A stretch of 64,000 bases of DNA from Xanthocytophaga agilis (lineage in GTDB: Bacteria; Bacteroidota; Bacteroidia; Cytophagales; 172606-1), in contig NZ_JASJOU010000001.1 of the NCBI RefSeq assembly GCF_030068605.1, positions 1,426,001 to 1,490,000 on the forward strand. The letters run 5' to 3'. The notes under the pieces were generated by a model. The model made no database searches and was not told the DNA's origin. It worked only from the letters and a program-made list of their open reading frames with translations. This document shows, in pieces, positions 29,565 to 37,906 of this stretch (positions within the stretch are counted from its first letter, which is position 1; each line of letters begins with the position of its first letter). The position numbers and the translations under genes were made by a program.

Positions 29565-30548
29565 ATGATCGTAAGCCGCACTGTATTTCGTGTTCTATTT
29601 GCATTTGTTTTTCTAACAGGCAATGCATGGAGCCAGGTTAAAAAAGATTTTATTTCCAATCCGGTTATCAAGGGATATTTTGCAGATCCCAGCATTATCA
29701 AACATCAGGGCAACTATTATATCTATGCAACTATAGATCCCTGGGGAGGGGACGAACTGGCGGTATGGGAGTCAACAGACTTTGTGAACTGGACGCAGAA
29801 ACACATTAACTGGCCTACCAAACAAGCGTGTACCAGTCCTACATCCAATGGAAGTAAGGTATGGGCTCCATCCGTAGTGAAAGCGCCCAATGGTAAGTTT
29901 TATATGTATGTATCGGTAGGAAGTGAAATATGGGCAGGTATGAGTGACAGTCCGTTAGGGCCATGGAAAAACGCAAAGTCAGATAATACTCCTCTGCTGG
30001 CGGGCAACTCTACTCCTGGTGTTCATATCATCGATTCGGATTGTTTTATTGATGAGGATGGAAAAGCCTATCTGTACTGGGGATCTGGTTTAAACTGGGT
30101 CAATGGACACTGTCTGGCAGTTAAGCTCAAACCCGACATGATCTCGTTTGACGGAACACCAAAAGACATTACTCCTCCCAACTACTTTGAAGGTCCACAT
30201 ATGATCAAACGCAAAGGCCTATATTATCTGATGTACTCGGATGGCAAAGCCATTGATGCTACCTACAAGGTTCGCTATTCAACAAGCAAAACGCCGTTTG
30301 GCCCATGGACAGAAGGTCCTGAAAGTCCTATTCTGGCTACCTCTGCTGATAGCACTACCTATGGTCCGGGACATCATACAGTTTTCAGGGAAAAGGGACA
30401 GGACTATATTCTCTATCATCGCATTTTTCCTCAAAAGAAAGAATATGTACTGCGGGAGTTATGTATCGACAGCTTGAATTTTGATACCAAAGGTAATATC
30501 CGCAAGATCACTCCAACCGGCGTCAAATCATTTGTAAAGAAGAAGTAA
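29565..30548 (+). CDS. Secreted glycoside hydrolase family 43 enzyme
   Basis: The 327-residue protein has a signal peptide (MIVSRTVFRVLFAFVFLTGNAWS) and one five-bladed GH43 propeller. The three acidic residues are visible: the base Asp41 in YFADPSI, the pKa modulator Asp157 in VHIIDSDCFIDEDG, and the acid Glu209 in YFEGPHM. 'WAPSVV' also matches. GH43 enzymes cleave arabinose- or xylose-containing polysaccharides, mostly arabinan and arabinoxylan. No C-terminal binding module or T9SS tail is present, so it is probably periplasmic. No SusC/SusD pair lies next to it, so it is not in a classical PUL. A strong terminator follows. Confidence 0.88.
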   Translation: MIVSRTVFRVLFAFVFLTGNAWSQVKKDFISNPVIKGYFADPSIIKHQGNYYIYATIDPWGGDELAVWESTDFVNWTQKHINWPTKQACTSPTSNGSKVWAPSVVKAPNGKFYMYVSVGSEIWAGMSDSPLGPWKNAKSDNTPLLAGNSTPGVHIIDSDCFIDEDGKAYLYWGSGLNWVNGHCLAVKLKPDMISFDGTPKDITPPNYFEGPHMIKRKGLYYLMYSDGKAIDATYKVRYSTSKTPFGPWTEGPESPILATSADSTTYGPGHHTVFREKGQDYILYHRIFPQKKEYVLRELCIDSLNFDTKGNIRKITPTGVKSFVKKK

Positions 30549-30551
30549 ATC

Positions 30552-30600
30552 ACAAATGCAGAACCCCAATCAGATAGTCGACTGGGGTTCTGCATTTGTA
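30552..30600. terminator. Rho-independent terminator of the GH43 gene
   Basis: ACAAATGCAGAACCCCA (30552-30568) pairs perfectly with TGGGGTTCTGCATTTGT (30583-30599). The 17-bp stem lies 3 bases after the stop codon. Confidence 0.85.
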
Positions 30601-30708
30601 AAAGTTTAGACTACATAGTAAGTCATATACGTAGTCAGCTTATATACTTCTCCACGTTTACTTCCTTCTGTTCTTTGGAATAAATAGCATACGCTCCCTC
30701 ATTCCTTT

Positions 30709-31728
30709 ATGCTAAAAAGATTCTTATGTTTTGTCTTCACAACATGTGTTTACTTAACTACAAACGCATGTGCCAATGAATATCATGTTCTGCTGAATGG
30801 CAAAAAAATTATGCAGAGCATAGAATTTGAGGAAGGATACGACCTCACAGACCCAGATCAGATAAAAAGGTTTAAGGAAGATCTGGTAAAACTGGACAGT
30901 CTTTGGAAAAATACACACGATATAAAAGCCTATTCCGACTATGGCGTTATCCTTATGTATCTGGGTCGATACAAGGAAGCGAAAAATGTATTTTCTACTA
31001 TAGAGAAGATCCAACCTAATCTATACGCTACTGCTGCTAATCTGGGAACAGCCTATGAACTGTTAGGAAAAAATGATTCGGCTTATTACTGGATACAGAG
31101 AGGCATTACCCTTAATCCGGAATCACATGAAGGTTCAGAGTGGTTACATTTGAAGATTCTGGAAGTAAAGTTAAAAGGATTATCCTACCTAACCAGTCGG
31201 TTTATGCTGGGAACAGACTTAGGTAATGATTCTATTCCTAAATCTTCCATACCTAAACAAAAGCTTTTGGATTTACGCTATCATATTTCATATCAACTTC
31301 AGGAACGTATGATGTTTGTAAAAGCGCCTGAACCGATTGTTGCCTTTCTATTATTCCAACTAGGTAGTATGAAAGCTATTACAGATGATGTTACAGAAGC
31401 ATTATACTCCTATAATGCTGCGTATCGTTATGGTTTTAGAAGTGAACTATTTGTCAAAAGATACTTTAAGTTCAAGCAGATTCATGCACATACACCTATG
31501 CCAGGTACGATTCTGTCAGATCAGGAACTACTCGCAATCATTGGCAAAGCTAGCCTCGTTTCTGCAAAGAAGGTAGATACCCTTACCTCAGCAAAAGCTC
31601 CAAAAATTACACATGAGGACTCTGATACTTTACCCAACCAGTCCTCACCCTATCGCAGCTATATGATTGCAGGAGCATTAATAATAAGCCTTGCAGCAGG
31701 TTATTTTATTTTTAGAAACCGAGTATAG
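30709..31728 (+). CDS. TPR-repeat protein with signal peptide and C-terminal anchor
   Basis: The 339-residue protein begins with a signal peptide (MLKRFLCFVFTTCVYLTTNACA). Residues about 70-150 contain two to three TPR motifs (YSDYGVILMYLGRYKEAKNVF, TAANLGTAYELLGKNDSAYY). A second helical region follows at 190-260, then a polar linker and a C-terminal membrane helix (MIAGALIISLAAGYFIFRN). It should sit in the cell envelope facing the periplasm and act as a protein-interaction scaffold. Partners are unknown; there is no operon neighbour. Confidence 0.8.
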   Translation: MLKRFLCFVFTTCVYLTTNACANEYHVLLNGKKIMQSIEFEEGYDLTDPDQIKRFKEDLVKLDSLWKNTHDIKAYSDYGVILMYLGRYKEAKNVFSTIEKIQPNLYATAANLGTAYELLGKNDSAYYWIQRGITLNPESHEGSEWLHLKILEVKLKGLSYLTSRFMLGTDLGNDSIPKSSIPKQKLLDLRYHISYQLQERMMFVKAPEPIVAFLLFQLGSMKAITDDVTEALYSYNAAYRYGFRSELFVKRYFKFKQIHAHTPMPGTILSDQELLAIIGKASLVSAKKVDTLTSAKAPKITHEDSDTLPNQSSPYRSYMIAGALIISLAAGYFIFRNRV

Positions 31729-31764
31729 GTCTTATCAACTGATGTGTAGCAACTACTTCCTATC

Positions 31765-31964
31765 TGCGCATAGTTCACAGCAAACTAATTTTTGCTGAAG
31801 GCAAGATTGTCGGTTTGATCAATGAAGAGTTTGCCTATAACTCCAATCACTTTTTATTTTGATCGGAGTTACGATCATTTTTTTGTTTGCGCATAACTCA
31901 CGGCAAAAATAAAATTTGATCGTAACTCCGGTCACTTTCTCTTCTGCGCATAGTTCACGGCAAA
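31765..31964 (+). repeat. Three copies of a TGCGCATAGTTCACGGCAAA-type repeat
   Basis: Near-identical 20-mers occur at 31765-31784, 31888-31907 and 31945-31964. They alternate with copies of 'AACTCCxxTCACTTT' and its complement GGAGTTACGATC, giving a small imperfect tandem block. The bases before each 20-mer are pyrimidine-rich. No coding function is evident. Confidence 0.65.
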
Positions 31965-31994
31965 AGAATTTTTGAGCGGAATTCACCGCAAGCA

Positions 31995-32262
31995 AAATGC
32001 CTTATCATGTCCGATATCTTTTCTGGAAATGAAGATGTTTCTTGCGCGGGTTTCCATTCAATGCTGTCACTTAAGGAAAGTTGTTTCTTTTCCTCTTATT
32101 TCTTTATTGTCCTTCTGAAAGAATCTTCCCGCCCACGCCGATGCGTGGCAGGCAGTTAGTGCCATGTTTGGTTTATGAGCGAAAGAATATTCTCCAGTTG
32201 GGAAGGCTACCGGTTTTGTTAGGGAGTATATTTTAAAAGGACAAAAAGGGGGAAGATGAAAG
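31995..32262 (-). repeat. Diverged, inverted copy of dispersed repeat family B (copy 2)
   Basis: The block starts with ATATCTTTTCTGGAAAT, contains GTCCTTCTGAAAGAATCTTC, and later has a diverged inverted centre (AATATTCTCCAGTTGGGAAGG) and AAAAGGACAAAAAG. It matches the reverse orientation of the intact copies but has diverged and appears to carry an insertion near 32130. Confidence 0.55.
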
Positions 32263-32465
32263 TTAATTGGTTTGGTTTTTCGATGTCTGACAATTGTGTT
32301 TCATAACGATTCATTGGTTCATTTGCCGGATCAATATGAACTAATAAAATCATTGGTTCATCCATCATTTTAAATACAATTGTAATACACTTTATTTCAA
32401 TACATTACAACTTATTATTGGTTCATTTATTGGCTCACTATTGGATCAAAAAGGAGGGATAAGAT

Positions 32466-32519
32466 TTATTGGTTCATTGGTTCACTCTCCTATAGGAGAG
32501 TGAACCAATGAACCAATAA
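32466..32519. repeat. Perfect 54-bp palindrome with TTGGTTCA arms (family C)
   Basis: The 27 bases at 32466-32492 are the exact reverse complement of 32493-32519 with no loop; the centre is CTCCTATAGGAG. The arm holds two copies of ATTGGTTCA. Further TTGGTTCA copies lie just upstream at about 32314, 32358 and 32418, making an iteron-like cluster. Related palindromes are at 54064-54136 and 54297-54377. Confidence 0.8.
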
Positions 32520-32683
32520 TCCCTAGAGTAATTTATCAACGTAACAAGTAACCTTCATTGATGGTGGCTACCCAAAAATGAATAGGCTTTTAGTTCTTTG
32601 AGGATCATATAAATATATGTATCTATTTCGGGATTGTTAATGTGGTATGGTTTACTATAAAACAACAGCTAGTAGAGACCCAT

Positions 32684-33031
32684 TCAAATTCGTTTGAAGA
32701 TCATTTTATACTTTGTACCAAATCGAATCCTCTTTAGCCAAATAATTATCAAAAGTCCCACAATGTTGAGTAAAACACTGAAAAAAATATTGTCTACTGT
32801 ATTAGGAGTAGTGGTATAACGATATCCCTTTGCTAAAAAATACTTCTCCTGCTCTTCCCATAGAGCTGATTCTCCAGCTACTACCTCCCATCCTATTCCA
32901 GCATATTCAGACTCTTCAAACACATATACTTCTTTTGTGAGATGATTAACTGCTAAGGCATCAACTGTACAATAAGAGGGCAAAGAAAATAGCAGAAAGC
33001 TGATCAGGAGTATAGATTTTATAATTCGCAT
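32684..33031 (-). CDS. Small envelope protein directly downstream of CRISPR array 1
   Basis: The 115-residue protein starts with a signal peptide (MRIIKSILLISFLLFSLPSYC) and has a second hydrophobic segment near the C-terminus (NIFFSVLLNIVGLLIIIWL) followed by a basic tail. No domain is recognised. Its ATG at 33031 lies inside the degenerate last repeat of CRISPR array 1, and it is read in the same direction as that array (minus strand). It may therefore be transcribed through the array, or from a promoter lying within array DNA. Whether this is meaningful or just where the array happened to stop is unknown. Confidence 0.6.
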   Translation of the reverse strand: MRIIKSILLISFLLFSLPSYCTVDALAVNHLTKEVYVFEESEYAGIGWEVVAGESALWEEQEKYFLAKGYRYTTTPNTVDNIFFSVLLNIVGLLIIIWLKRIRFGTKYKMIFKRI

Positions 33032-33983
33032 AGGATTCCTATATGGTACAATTAAGATTTCGTAATATTATAACTATACAGCTTTTTAGCATACATTTCA
33101 ATTCCTCTATGGTACAATTAAGATAAAGAACGCTCATGCAAAAGCAGGTATACATTCTAAATTTCAATTCCTATATGGTACAATTAAGATAAACGCTTTC
33201 TCGCTTAGCGTATGCACACTACCAAAATTTCAATTCCTATATGGTACAATTAAGATCAGATGAAGACCCTCTCTTTAACCTACCGATCATGCATTTCAAT
33301 TCCTATATGGTACAATTAAGATTTTTCAAGTCCACGTGTCCTAATAGCTTGGCAATAAATTTCAATTCCTATATGGTACAATTAAGATCCACAGGGAAGT
33401 GTGTCTTTTCAATTTATACTTGCATTTCAATTCCTATATGGTACAATTAAGATCTCTTGCATACTTATGCTGCACTACCATTCAGGAAAATTTCAATTCC
33501 TATATGGTACAATTAAGATCCTGCTCGTCTAGTGTGAGAGGTCTCTGGCTACCTCATTTCAATTCCTATATGGTACAATTAAGATCCTGCTCGTCTAGTG
33601 TGAGAGGTCTCTGGCTACCTCATTTCAATTCCTATATGGTACAATTAAGATCCTGCTCGTCTAGTGTGAGAGGTCTCTGGCTACCTCATTTCAATTCCTA
33701 TATGGTACAATTAAGATTTGATCATACGGAAAGATATCGTGTCCTCTTTTATGTATTTCAATTCCTATATGGTACAATTAAGATTGCATCGTCCCAATAC
33801 TTCAGCAAATTCTCTCCTTCATTTCAATTCCTATATGGTACAATTAAGATCTGGATAACGATCATCAGATAGGCTATAGAAGGTCGATTTCAATTCCTAT
33901 ATGGTACAATTAAGATCATGAGCGATGTCAACAATATTAATCATTGCAGGATCATTTCAATTCCTATATGGTACAATTAAGAT
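33029..33983 (-). CRISPR. CRISPR array 1: 15 repeats, 14 spacers, transcribed leftward
   Basis: Thirty-base repeats occur about every 66 bases, with first bases at 33029 (degenerate), 33095, 33161, 33227, 33293, 33359, 33424, 33490, 33556, 33622, 33688, 33755, 33821, 33887 and 33954. Read on the minus strand the repeat starts ATCTTAATTGTACCA, then TAT, then AGGAATTGAAAT. The 3' part gives the ATTGAAA(N) handle typical of type I-B Cas6 products, which sets the direction. Spacers are 35-37 bases. The repeat at 33029 is degenerate at its outer end and that at 33095 has a CTC/CTA change, as expected at the leader-distal end. The spacers at 33520-33555, 33586-33621 and 33652-33687 are identical. 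Confidence 0.97.
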
Positions 33984-34191
33984 CCGTTAGAAACGAAGCT
34001 AAAAATAGCGTTTTCAGCACAAAAACGCAGCTTTTATAATTTGTTTTTTCGTAAAAAGTCGTCGATGTGTAATACTATAATTGACCCAGGGGTTCGACGA
34101 CTCGCTGACTACCAGACAATTACCTTTAAAAATAGCCCGTTAGAATGCTTTCTTGGTTGAATCAACATAGACTTTTTTGCCGGTCGACGAC
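33984..34191 (-). promoter_or_regulatory. Leader of CRISPR array 1 with three TCGACGAC boxes
   Basis: The 120 bases next to the array are, in reverse complement, nearly identical to the leader of array 2. Boxes are at 34058-34065 (GTCGTCGA), 34094-34101 and 34184-34191 (TCGACGAC). A GCGTTTT/AAAACGC inverted repeat lies close to the first repeat. The region is also the divergent upstream region of the WYL regulator-cas operon, so the boxes could serve both directions. Confidence 0.85.
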
Positions 34192-34442
34192 ATTACCAAA
34201 AACTCTCTCCACATTTTTAACTCTTCGGTCTCCTATTCAAAGGCAGGCAAGAAAGTAGTAAGACGCTCTTTCTGAGTAAAGTTCTGTAATTACTCATTCA
34301 CAATAAACTGAAAATATAAAATCTTACAGAACTACTAGTAAAAAAGGGTAAAAATACCCTTTTAACAAAGTAGATCTATATGTTATTTAACGCTAGTTAG
34401 TAAAATGTAACCTGGATACACTTTCCATTCCCATTCATTCGT

Positions 34443-35387
34443 ATGAAAAAATCGATTATTCTACGTCGACAGCTTCGTCTTATACATATGGTAGAGAAGC
34501 CCTATACGTACCCTTCTCAAAAGACTATAGAAGACAGACTTCGGGAATATGGCATCGATGCAGCAGCCGAACGAACCTTGGAATGGGATAGAAAACATTT
34601 ACGGGACGAATATGGGATACACGTCCGGTATGATACTAAACGAAAAGGGTACTACCTGGATATTCCCCCAGACGAAGATGTCAGCGAATTTCCCAAATTT
34701 GTAAACCTGCTGGAACGGCGCGAACGATTGGAGTTTCTTTCTGAGTCGATTGGAGGCAAGCACTCTGCCTCACGTTATCTGCAACTGGAAGGGAATAGTC
34801 AGTTTTCAGGATTGGAGTTGCTATCGGATATATGGAACGCCATGCTCGCCAGTCGGGTGATTCAGTTTACGTACCGTCCTTATACCAGTGATGAGACAAA
34901 AGATCGGATTGTCGAACCTGGTTTGTTGTTTGAATATCGAAACAGATGGTATCTGGCGGCCTATTGTCATACAGCACAGAGCCTGCGCACGTTTGGATTG
35001 GACCGTATGCGTAAACTTATGGTTACAGATCAGACCTTTACTACCAATCGGGCAGATCAATGCCGCAATTACCGCAATCATGTTATTGGCGTGACGACTC
35101 CATCGGATGAAGAAGAGAAGGAGGTACTACTACGATTTACAGCTCAGGAAGGAAAATATGTCAAGTCTCTTCCGATGCATTCTTCACAGCAAATTGTAGA
35201 AGATACTCCTACTCACCTGATCATTAAACTCATTGTAACGCCCAATCATGAACTGGAGCGGGAAATTCTAGCCTATGGTGAAGAGGTTGAGGTACTAGCG
35301 CCGGATTCGCTGCGGGAAAAGATAAAATCCCGTCTGCAAAAAGCCATTGCGAAGTATGCTGTAATGGCTATCAATGAAAAAATATAA
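34443..35387 (+). CDS. WYL-domain transcriptional regulator heading the cas operon
   Basis: The 314-residue protein has an N-terminal winged-helix region (residues 1-70; TYPSQKTIEDRLREYGI, then TLEWDRKHLRDEYGIHVRYD), a WYL domain (about 130-215; VIQFTYRPYTSD, VEPGLLFEYRNRWYLAAYC, FGLDRMRKL) and a C-terminal WCX-type extension to 310. WYL proteins are ligand-sensing regulators often found next to CRISPR-Cas and other defence genes. It lies 98 bases upstream of cas6 on the same strand, and its upstream region carries the TCGACGAC boxes also present in the array 2 leader. It is the best candidate to bind them; that is inference. Confidence 0.85.
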   Translation: MKKSIILRRQLRLIHMVEKPYTYPSQKTIEDRLREYGIDAAAERTLEWDRKHLRDEYGIHVRYDTKRKGYYLDIPPDEDVSEFPKFVNLLERRERLEFLSESIGGKHSASRYLQLEGNSQFSGLELLSDIWNAMLASRVIQFTYRPYTSDETKDRIVEPGLLFEYRNRWYLAAYCHTAQSLRTFGLDRMRKLMVTDQTFTTNRADQCRNYRNHVIGVTTPSDEEEKEVLLRFTAQEGKYVKSLPMHSSQQIVEDTPTHLIIKLIVTPNHELEREILAYGEEVEVLAPDSLREKIKSRLQKAIAKYAVMAINEKI

Positions 35388-35485
35388 AAAACTTTTCTAC
35401 TCCGCAACGTTTTGGCGGGATGCCTCCACAACTTTGTGATCAACAAACGCATAAAAGCACTTCCAACGAACTTCTGATCTGACCT

Positions 35486-36265
35486 ATGCGACTGAAACTA
35501 ACCTTACAAAAAACCGGAAGCCAATCAACATTGCCGATTAACTATGCCTATCCGTTGTCGTCATGGATATACAAAGTGATAGGCAAAGCGGATGAGACAT
35601 ATGCTGATTTTCTGCATAATAGTGGATACTCTGCGGGGCATAAGCGATTTAAGTTCTTTACCTTCTCCGCTTTGCAGATCCCTCGTTTCGATATCCGAAA
35701 AGGAAGTGACCGGATTGCAGTGCTCTCAGACGAAGTAGGTCTTATGGTGTCTTTTTACACCGATAAGGCGGCGGAAAACTTTGTGATGGGTTTGTTTGCC
35801 GAACAGGAGTTTCGGTTGGGAGATAAAGTGTCACAGGTAGATTTTCGGGTAAAGCAGGTCGAAAGTCTGGCCTGGCAGATACCGTCCGAAACAGTGCACC
35901 TGCGTACGTTGTCTCCGCTGGTAGTCAGTCGTAAAAACGACCGTGGACATGACGACTACTTTTCGCCTCTTCAGGAAGGCTATCAGGAATTGCTGTTTAC
36001 CAACTTGCTCGATAAGTACATTGCCAGTGGACAGTCTTTACAAGCCAGTTGGACGGATGTACCTATGGAGTTTCGCTTGCTGAGTGCAGCACCCAAAGCT
36101 CGACTGGTAACATTGAAAGATCATTCACCAGAAGCGACCAAGATAAAAGGTTATCTGTTTGACTTCGAACTCACCGCTCCTCGTGAACTACTGGAAATCG
36201 GCTTACTCGGAGGATTTGGCAGATACAATGCGGAGGGATTTGGGTGTTGTGAGGTGAAGGGATAA
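35486..36265 (+). CDS. cas6: CRISPR endoribonuclease Cas6
   Basis: The 259-residue protein matches Cas6: an N-terminal ferredoxin-like half with the typical 'GHKRFKFFTFSAL' (His52 and Lys53 are candidate active-site residues), a central 'VHLRTLSPLVVS' strand and the C-terminal glycine-rich loop GLLGGFGRYNAEGFGCCEV. It cuts the array transcripts within the repeat, 8 bases before the spacer, to leave ATTGAAA(N) handles. The repeats of both arrays share the conserved flanks, so one Cas6 can plausibly process both. By hand count one 60-base line of this gene (35881-35940) has 32 G+C, clearly richer than cas8b. Confidence 0.93.
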   Translation: MRLKLTLQKTGSQSTLPINYAYPLSSWIYKVIGKADETYADFLHNSGYSAGHKRFKFFTFSALQIPRFDIRKGSDRIAVLSDEVGLMVSFYTDKAAENFVMGLFAEQEFRLGDKVSQVDFRVKQVESLAWQIPSETVHLRTLSPLVVSRKNDRGHDDYFSPLQEGYQELLFTNLLDKYIASGQSLQASWTDVPMEFRLLSAAPKARLVTLKDHSPEATKIKGYLFDFELTAPRELLEIGLLGGFGRYNAEGFGCCEVKG

Positions 36266-36273
36266 GTGACTAG

Positions 36274-36465
36274 TTATTGGTTGTTCTGTTTGTCAGATGA
36301 GAAAAGATAGGGCTTTTCATCACGAAGTTTTTTCCATTCCTCCTGTAGTAACGTCATAGCAACCTGTTCAAGCTTTTCTGCCTGTTCATCAGAAAGTTTG
36401 GATATAGGATTGACAGGAAGATTGCGATCGTCAAAAGTTTGATTGTATGACTCTTTGTTAAACAT
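36274..36465 (-). CDS. Small antisense ORF between cas6 and cas8b
   Basis: A 63-residue reading frame on the minus strand exactly fills the gap between cas6 (stop at 36265) and cas8b (start at 36483). Its composition is protein-like: a polar N-terminus (MFNKESYNQTFDDRNLPVNP), then an amphipathic helix (KLSDEQAEKLEQVAMTLLQEEWKKL) and a hydrophilic tail. It is not a shadow of another gene. It may be a stand-alone small gene, an antisense regulator of the operon, or a relic at the junction where the AT-rich effector block was exchanged. No family recognised. Confidence 0.55.
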   Translation of the reverse strand: MFNKESYNQTFDDRNLPVNPISKLSDEQAEKLEQVAMTLLQEEWKKLRDEKPYLFSSDKQNNQ

Positions 36466-36482
36466 AATGTTATACTAAAAAC

Positions 36483-37904
36483 ATGAATACAAGTATAGAA
36501 AAAATTGACTATCAATCCCTAATCGAAACAACAGGTGATCCATTTGCTGATGTGGGGGGCTATGTCATAAAATATCTAAGTAACCAAGATGATTTTAAAG
36601 ACAATAATCTACTGGAAATCATTGAGAAAATAGCCAAGATATATGTAAATGATTGGAATGCAGGCTTACATGCTTTTTTTCTTAACTCAACTATTACTCA
36701 AGCTGCATACGACAACAACAAAAAGTTAATAGAAACACTGAACTTTTACAAAGGCTTGATTAATGAAACAATTCCTTTTCAAAGTGGGTATTGCCGTATT
36801 TCCGGAAAAAAAACAAAGTTATTTTCTGCAGGAAGAGATAATCATATTCTTTCTGGATCTGGAACTTTTATCAATTTCCACCATAGCTTTGAAGCAGGAA
36901 TTTATTTATCGAAGGAAGTATTAATTCGCATTTTTTTTATCCCATTTGGCTTGGTACAATTAGGTGATAAGGTTGCTCTGATAAACAGCAACTATGAACT
37001 AGTTTCTCAATACTTTGCCCATTTAAACACTGCTAAAAACTTTCAGGAGTTAGGTGCAAAACAATCTAAAAGTGTACTTAAATCTGAATTTAATCAGCCT
37101 TCTAATGCAATGTTCGGCTTTGCCGATAAGTGTATTCAAAATATTAAAACAGCATTAGGAGATGAAGCTGAAATAGAAAAGAAAGACGTTATGCTCAATC
37201 TTTATCATTTTACAAATTTCGCAGCAAAGCCAGAAGTAGAACTATATCAATTGCCTGCCAATGTTTTCAAATTCTATTCTTATTGTTTAAGTCCTCTTCT
37301 GCAAACAGATTGGAAAAACTTTGTATATGCTCATTATCGCAATTCTAAAGTAAAAGAAGGCAAATTTAATGAGCAAACAGGAGAATGGCAGGACCAGAAA
37401 GATTCTTTCAGCTATGACAGGTTTAAAACCTGGCGCAACCTCATCTATGACAAACTACTGTTTAATCAGTCTATCCTTCGTGAGATTTTAAACTGGAGTA
37501 TCAAACACAGATTCAATTTCAAGATTGTTGAAACTTATCAAATCCGCTTAAAGAATATGGACAAAAAAACGATTGAGAAAATTAAAGAGCTTGCTGACTT
37601 TATAGTCATTGATCGGGATGAGGATACTATAAAAAAATCAATCACTCGATTAAATGGTGAAAAATCAAGTCAGGGTCTTCGACAATATCTGCTTAAATTA
37701 ATTGCAGACAATTACAATAAAGGAGTACAAAAACCTCTCATTACTCTGGAAGAGTTTGTAAGCTATCTCTTCCCCGATGGTACAAACTGGCGAGAACTTC
37801 GGGATCTGCTCCTGATTGCTATTTATCAAAAGCTTCATGAAACAAATATCAAAGTCGAAGTTGAAATTACAGAAGAAGACACTGAACCTCAAAACCTTAA
37901 TTAA
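36483..37904 (+). CDS. cas8b: Type I-B Cascade large subunit Cas8b (Cst1-like)
   Basis: The 473-residue protein begins with the Cst1-like 'TTGDPFADVGGYVIKYL' and has 'YCRISGKKTKLFSAGRDNHILSGSGT', 'FINFHHSFEAGIYLSKEVLIRIFFIPFGLVQLGD' and a helical C-terminus. In the Cst1 subfamily two CXXC motifs are usual; here only one Cys of the first pair is visible (YCRIS), so the zinc site seems lost. Cas8 recognises the PAM and recruits Cas3. It is followed two bases later by cas7. The gene is more AT-rich than cas6, cas4 or cas1 (21 G+C in the 60-base line 37081-37140). Confidence 0.85.
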   Translation: MNTSIEKIDYQSLIETTGDPFADVGGYVIKYLSNQDDFKDNNLLEIIEKIAKIYVNDWNAGLHAFFLNSTITQAAYDNNKKLIETLNFYKGLINETIPFQSGYCRISGKKTKLFSAGRDNHILSGSGTFINFHHSFEAGIYLSKEVLIRIFFIPFGLVQLGDKVALINSNYELVSQYFAHLNTAKNFQELGAKQSKSVLKSEFNQPSNAMFGFADKCIQNIKTALGDEAEIEKKDVMLNLYHFTNFAAKPEVELYQLPANVFKFYSYCLSPLLQTDWKNFVYAHYRNSKVKEGKFNEQTGEWQDQKDSFSYDRFKTWRNLIYDKLLFNQSILREILNWSIKHRFNFKIVETYQIRLKNMDKKTIEKIKELADFIVIDRDEDTIKKSITRLNGEKSSQGLRQYLLKLIADNYNKGVQKPLITLEEFVSYLFPDGTNWRELRDLLLIAIYQKLHETNIKVEVEITEEDTEPQNLN

Positions 37905-37906
37905 CA

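Noticed and set aside
33241-33872. Long plus-strand ORFs with repeated NFNSYMVQLR across array 1
   Set aside because: They are translations of CRISPR repeats and spacers, not proteins.
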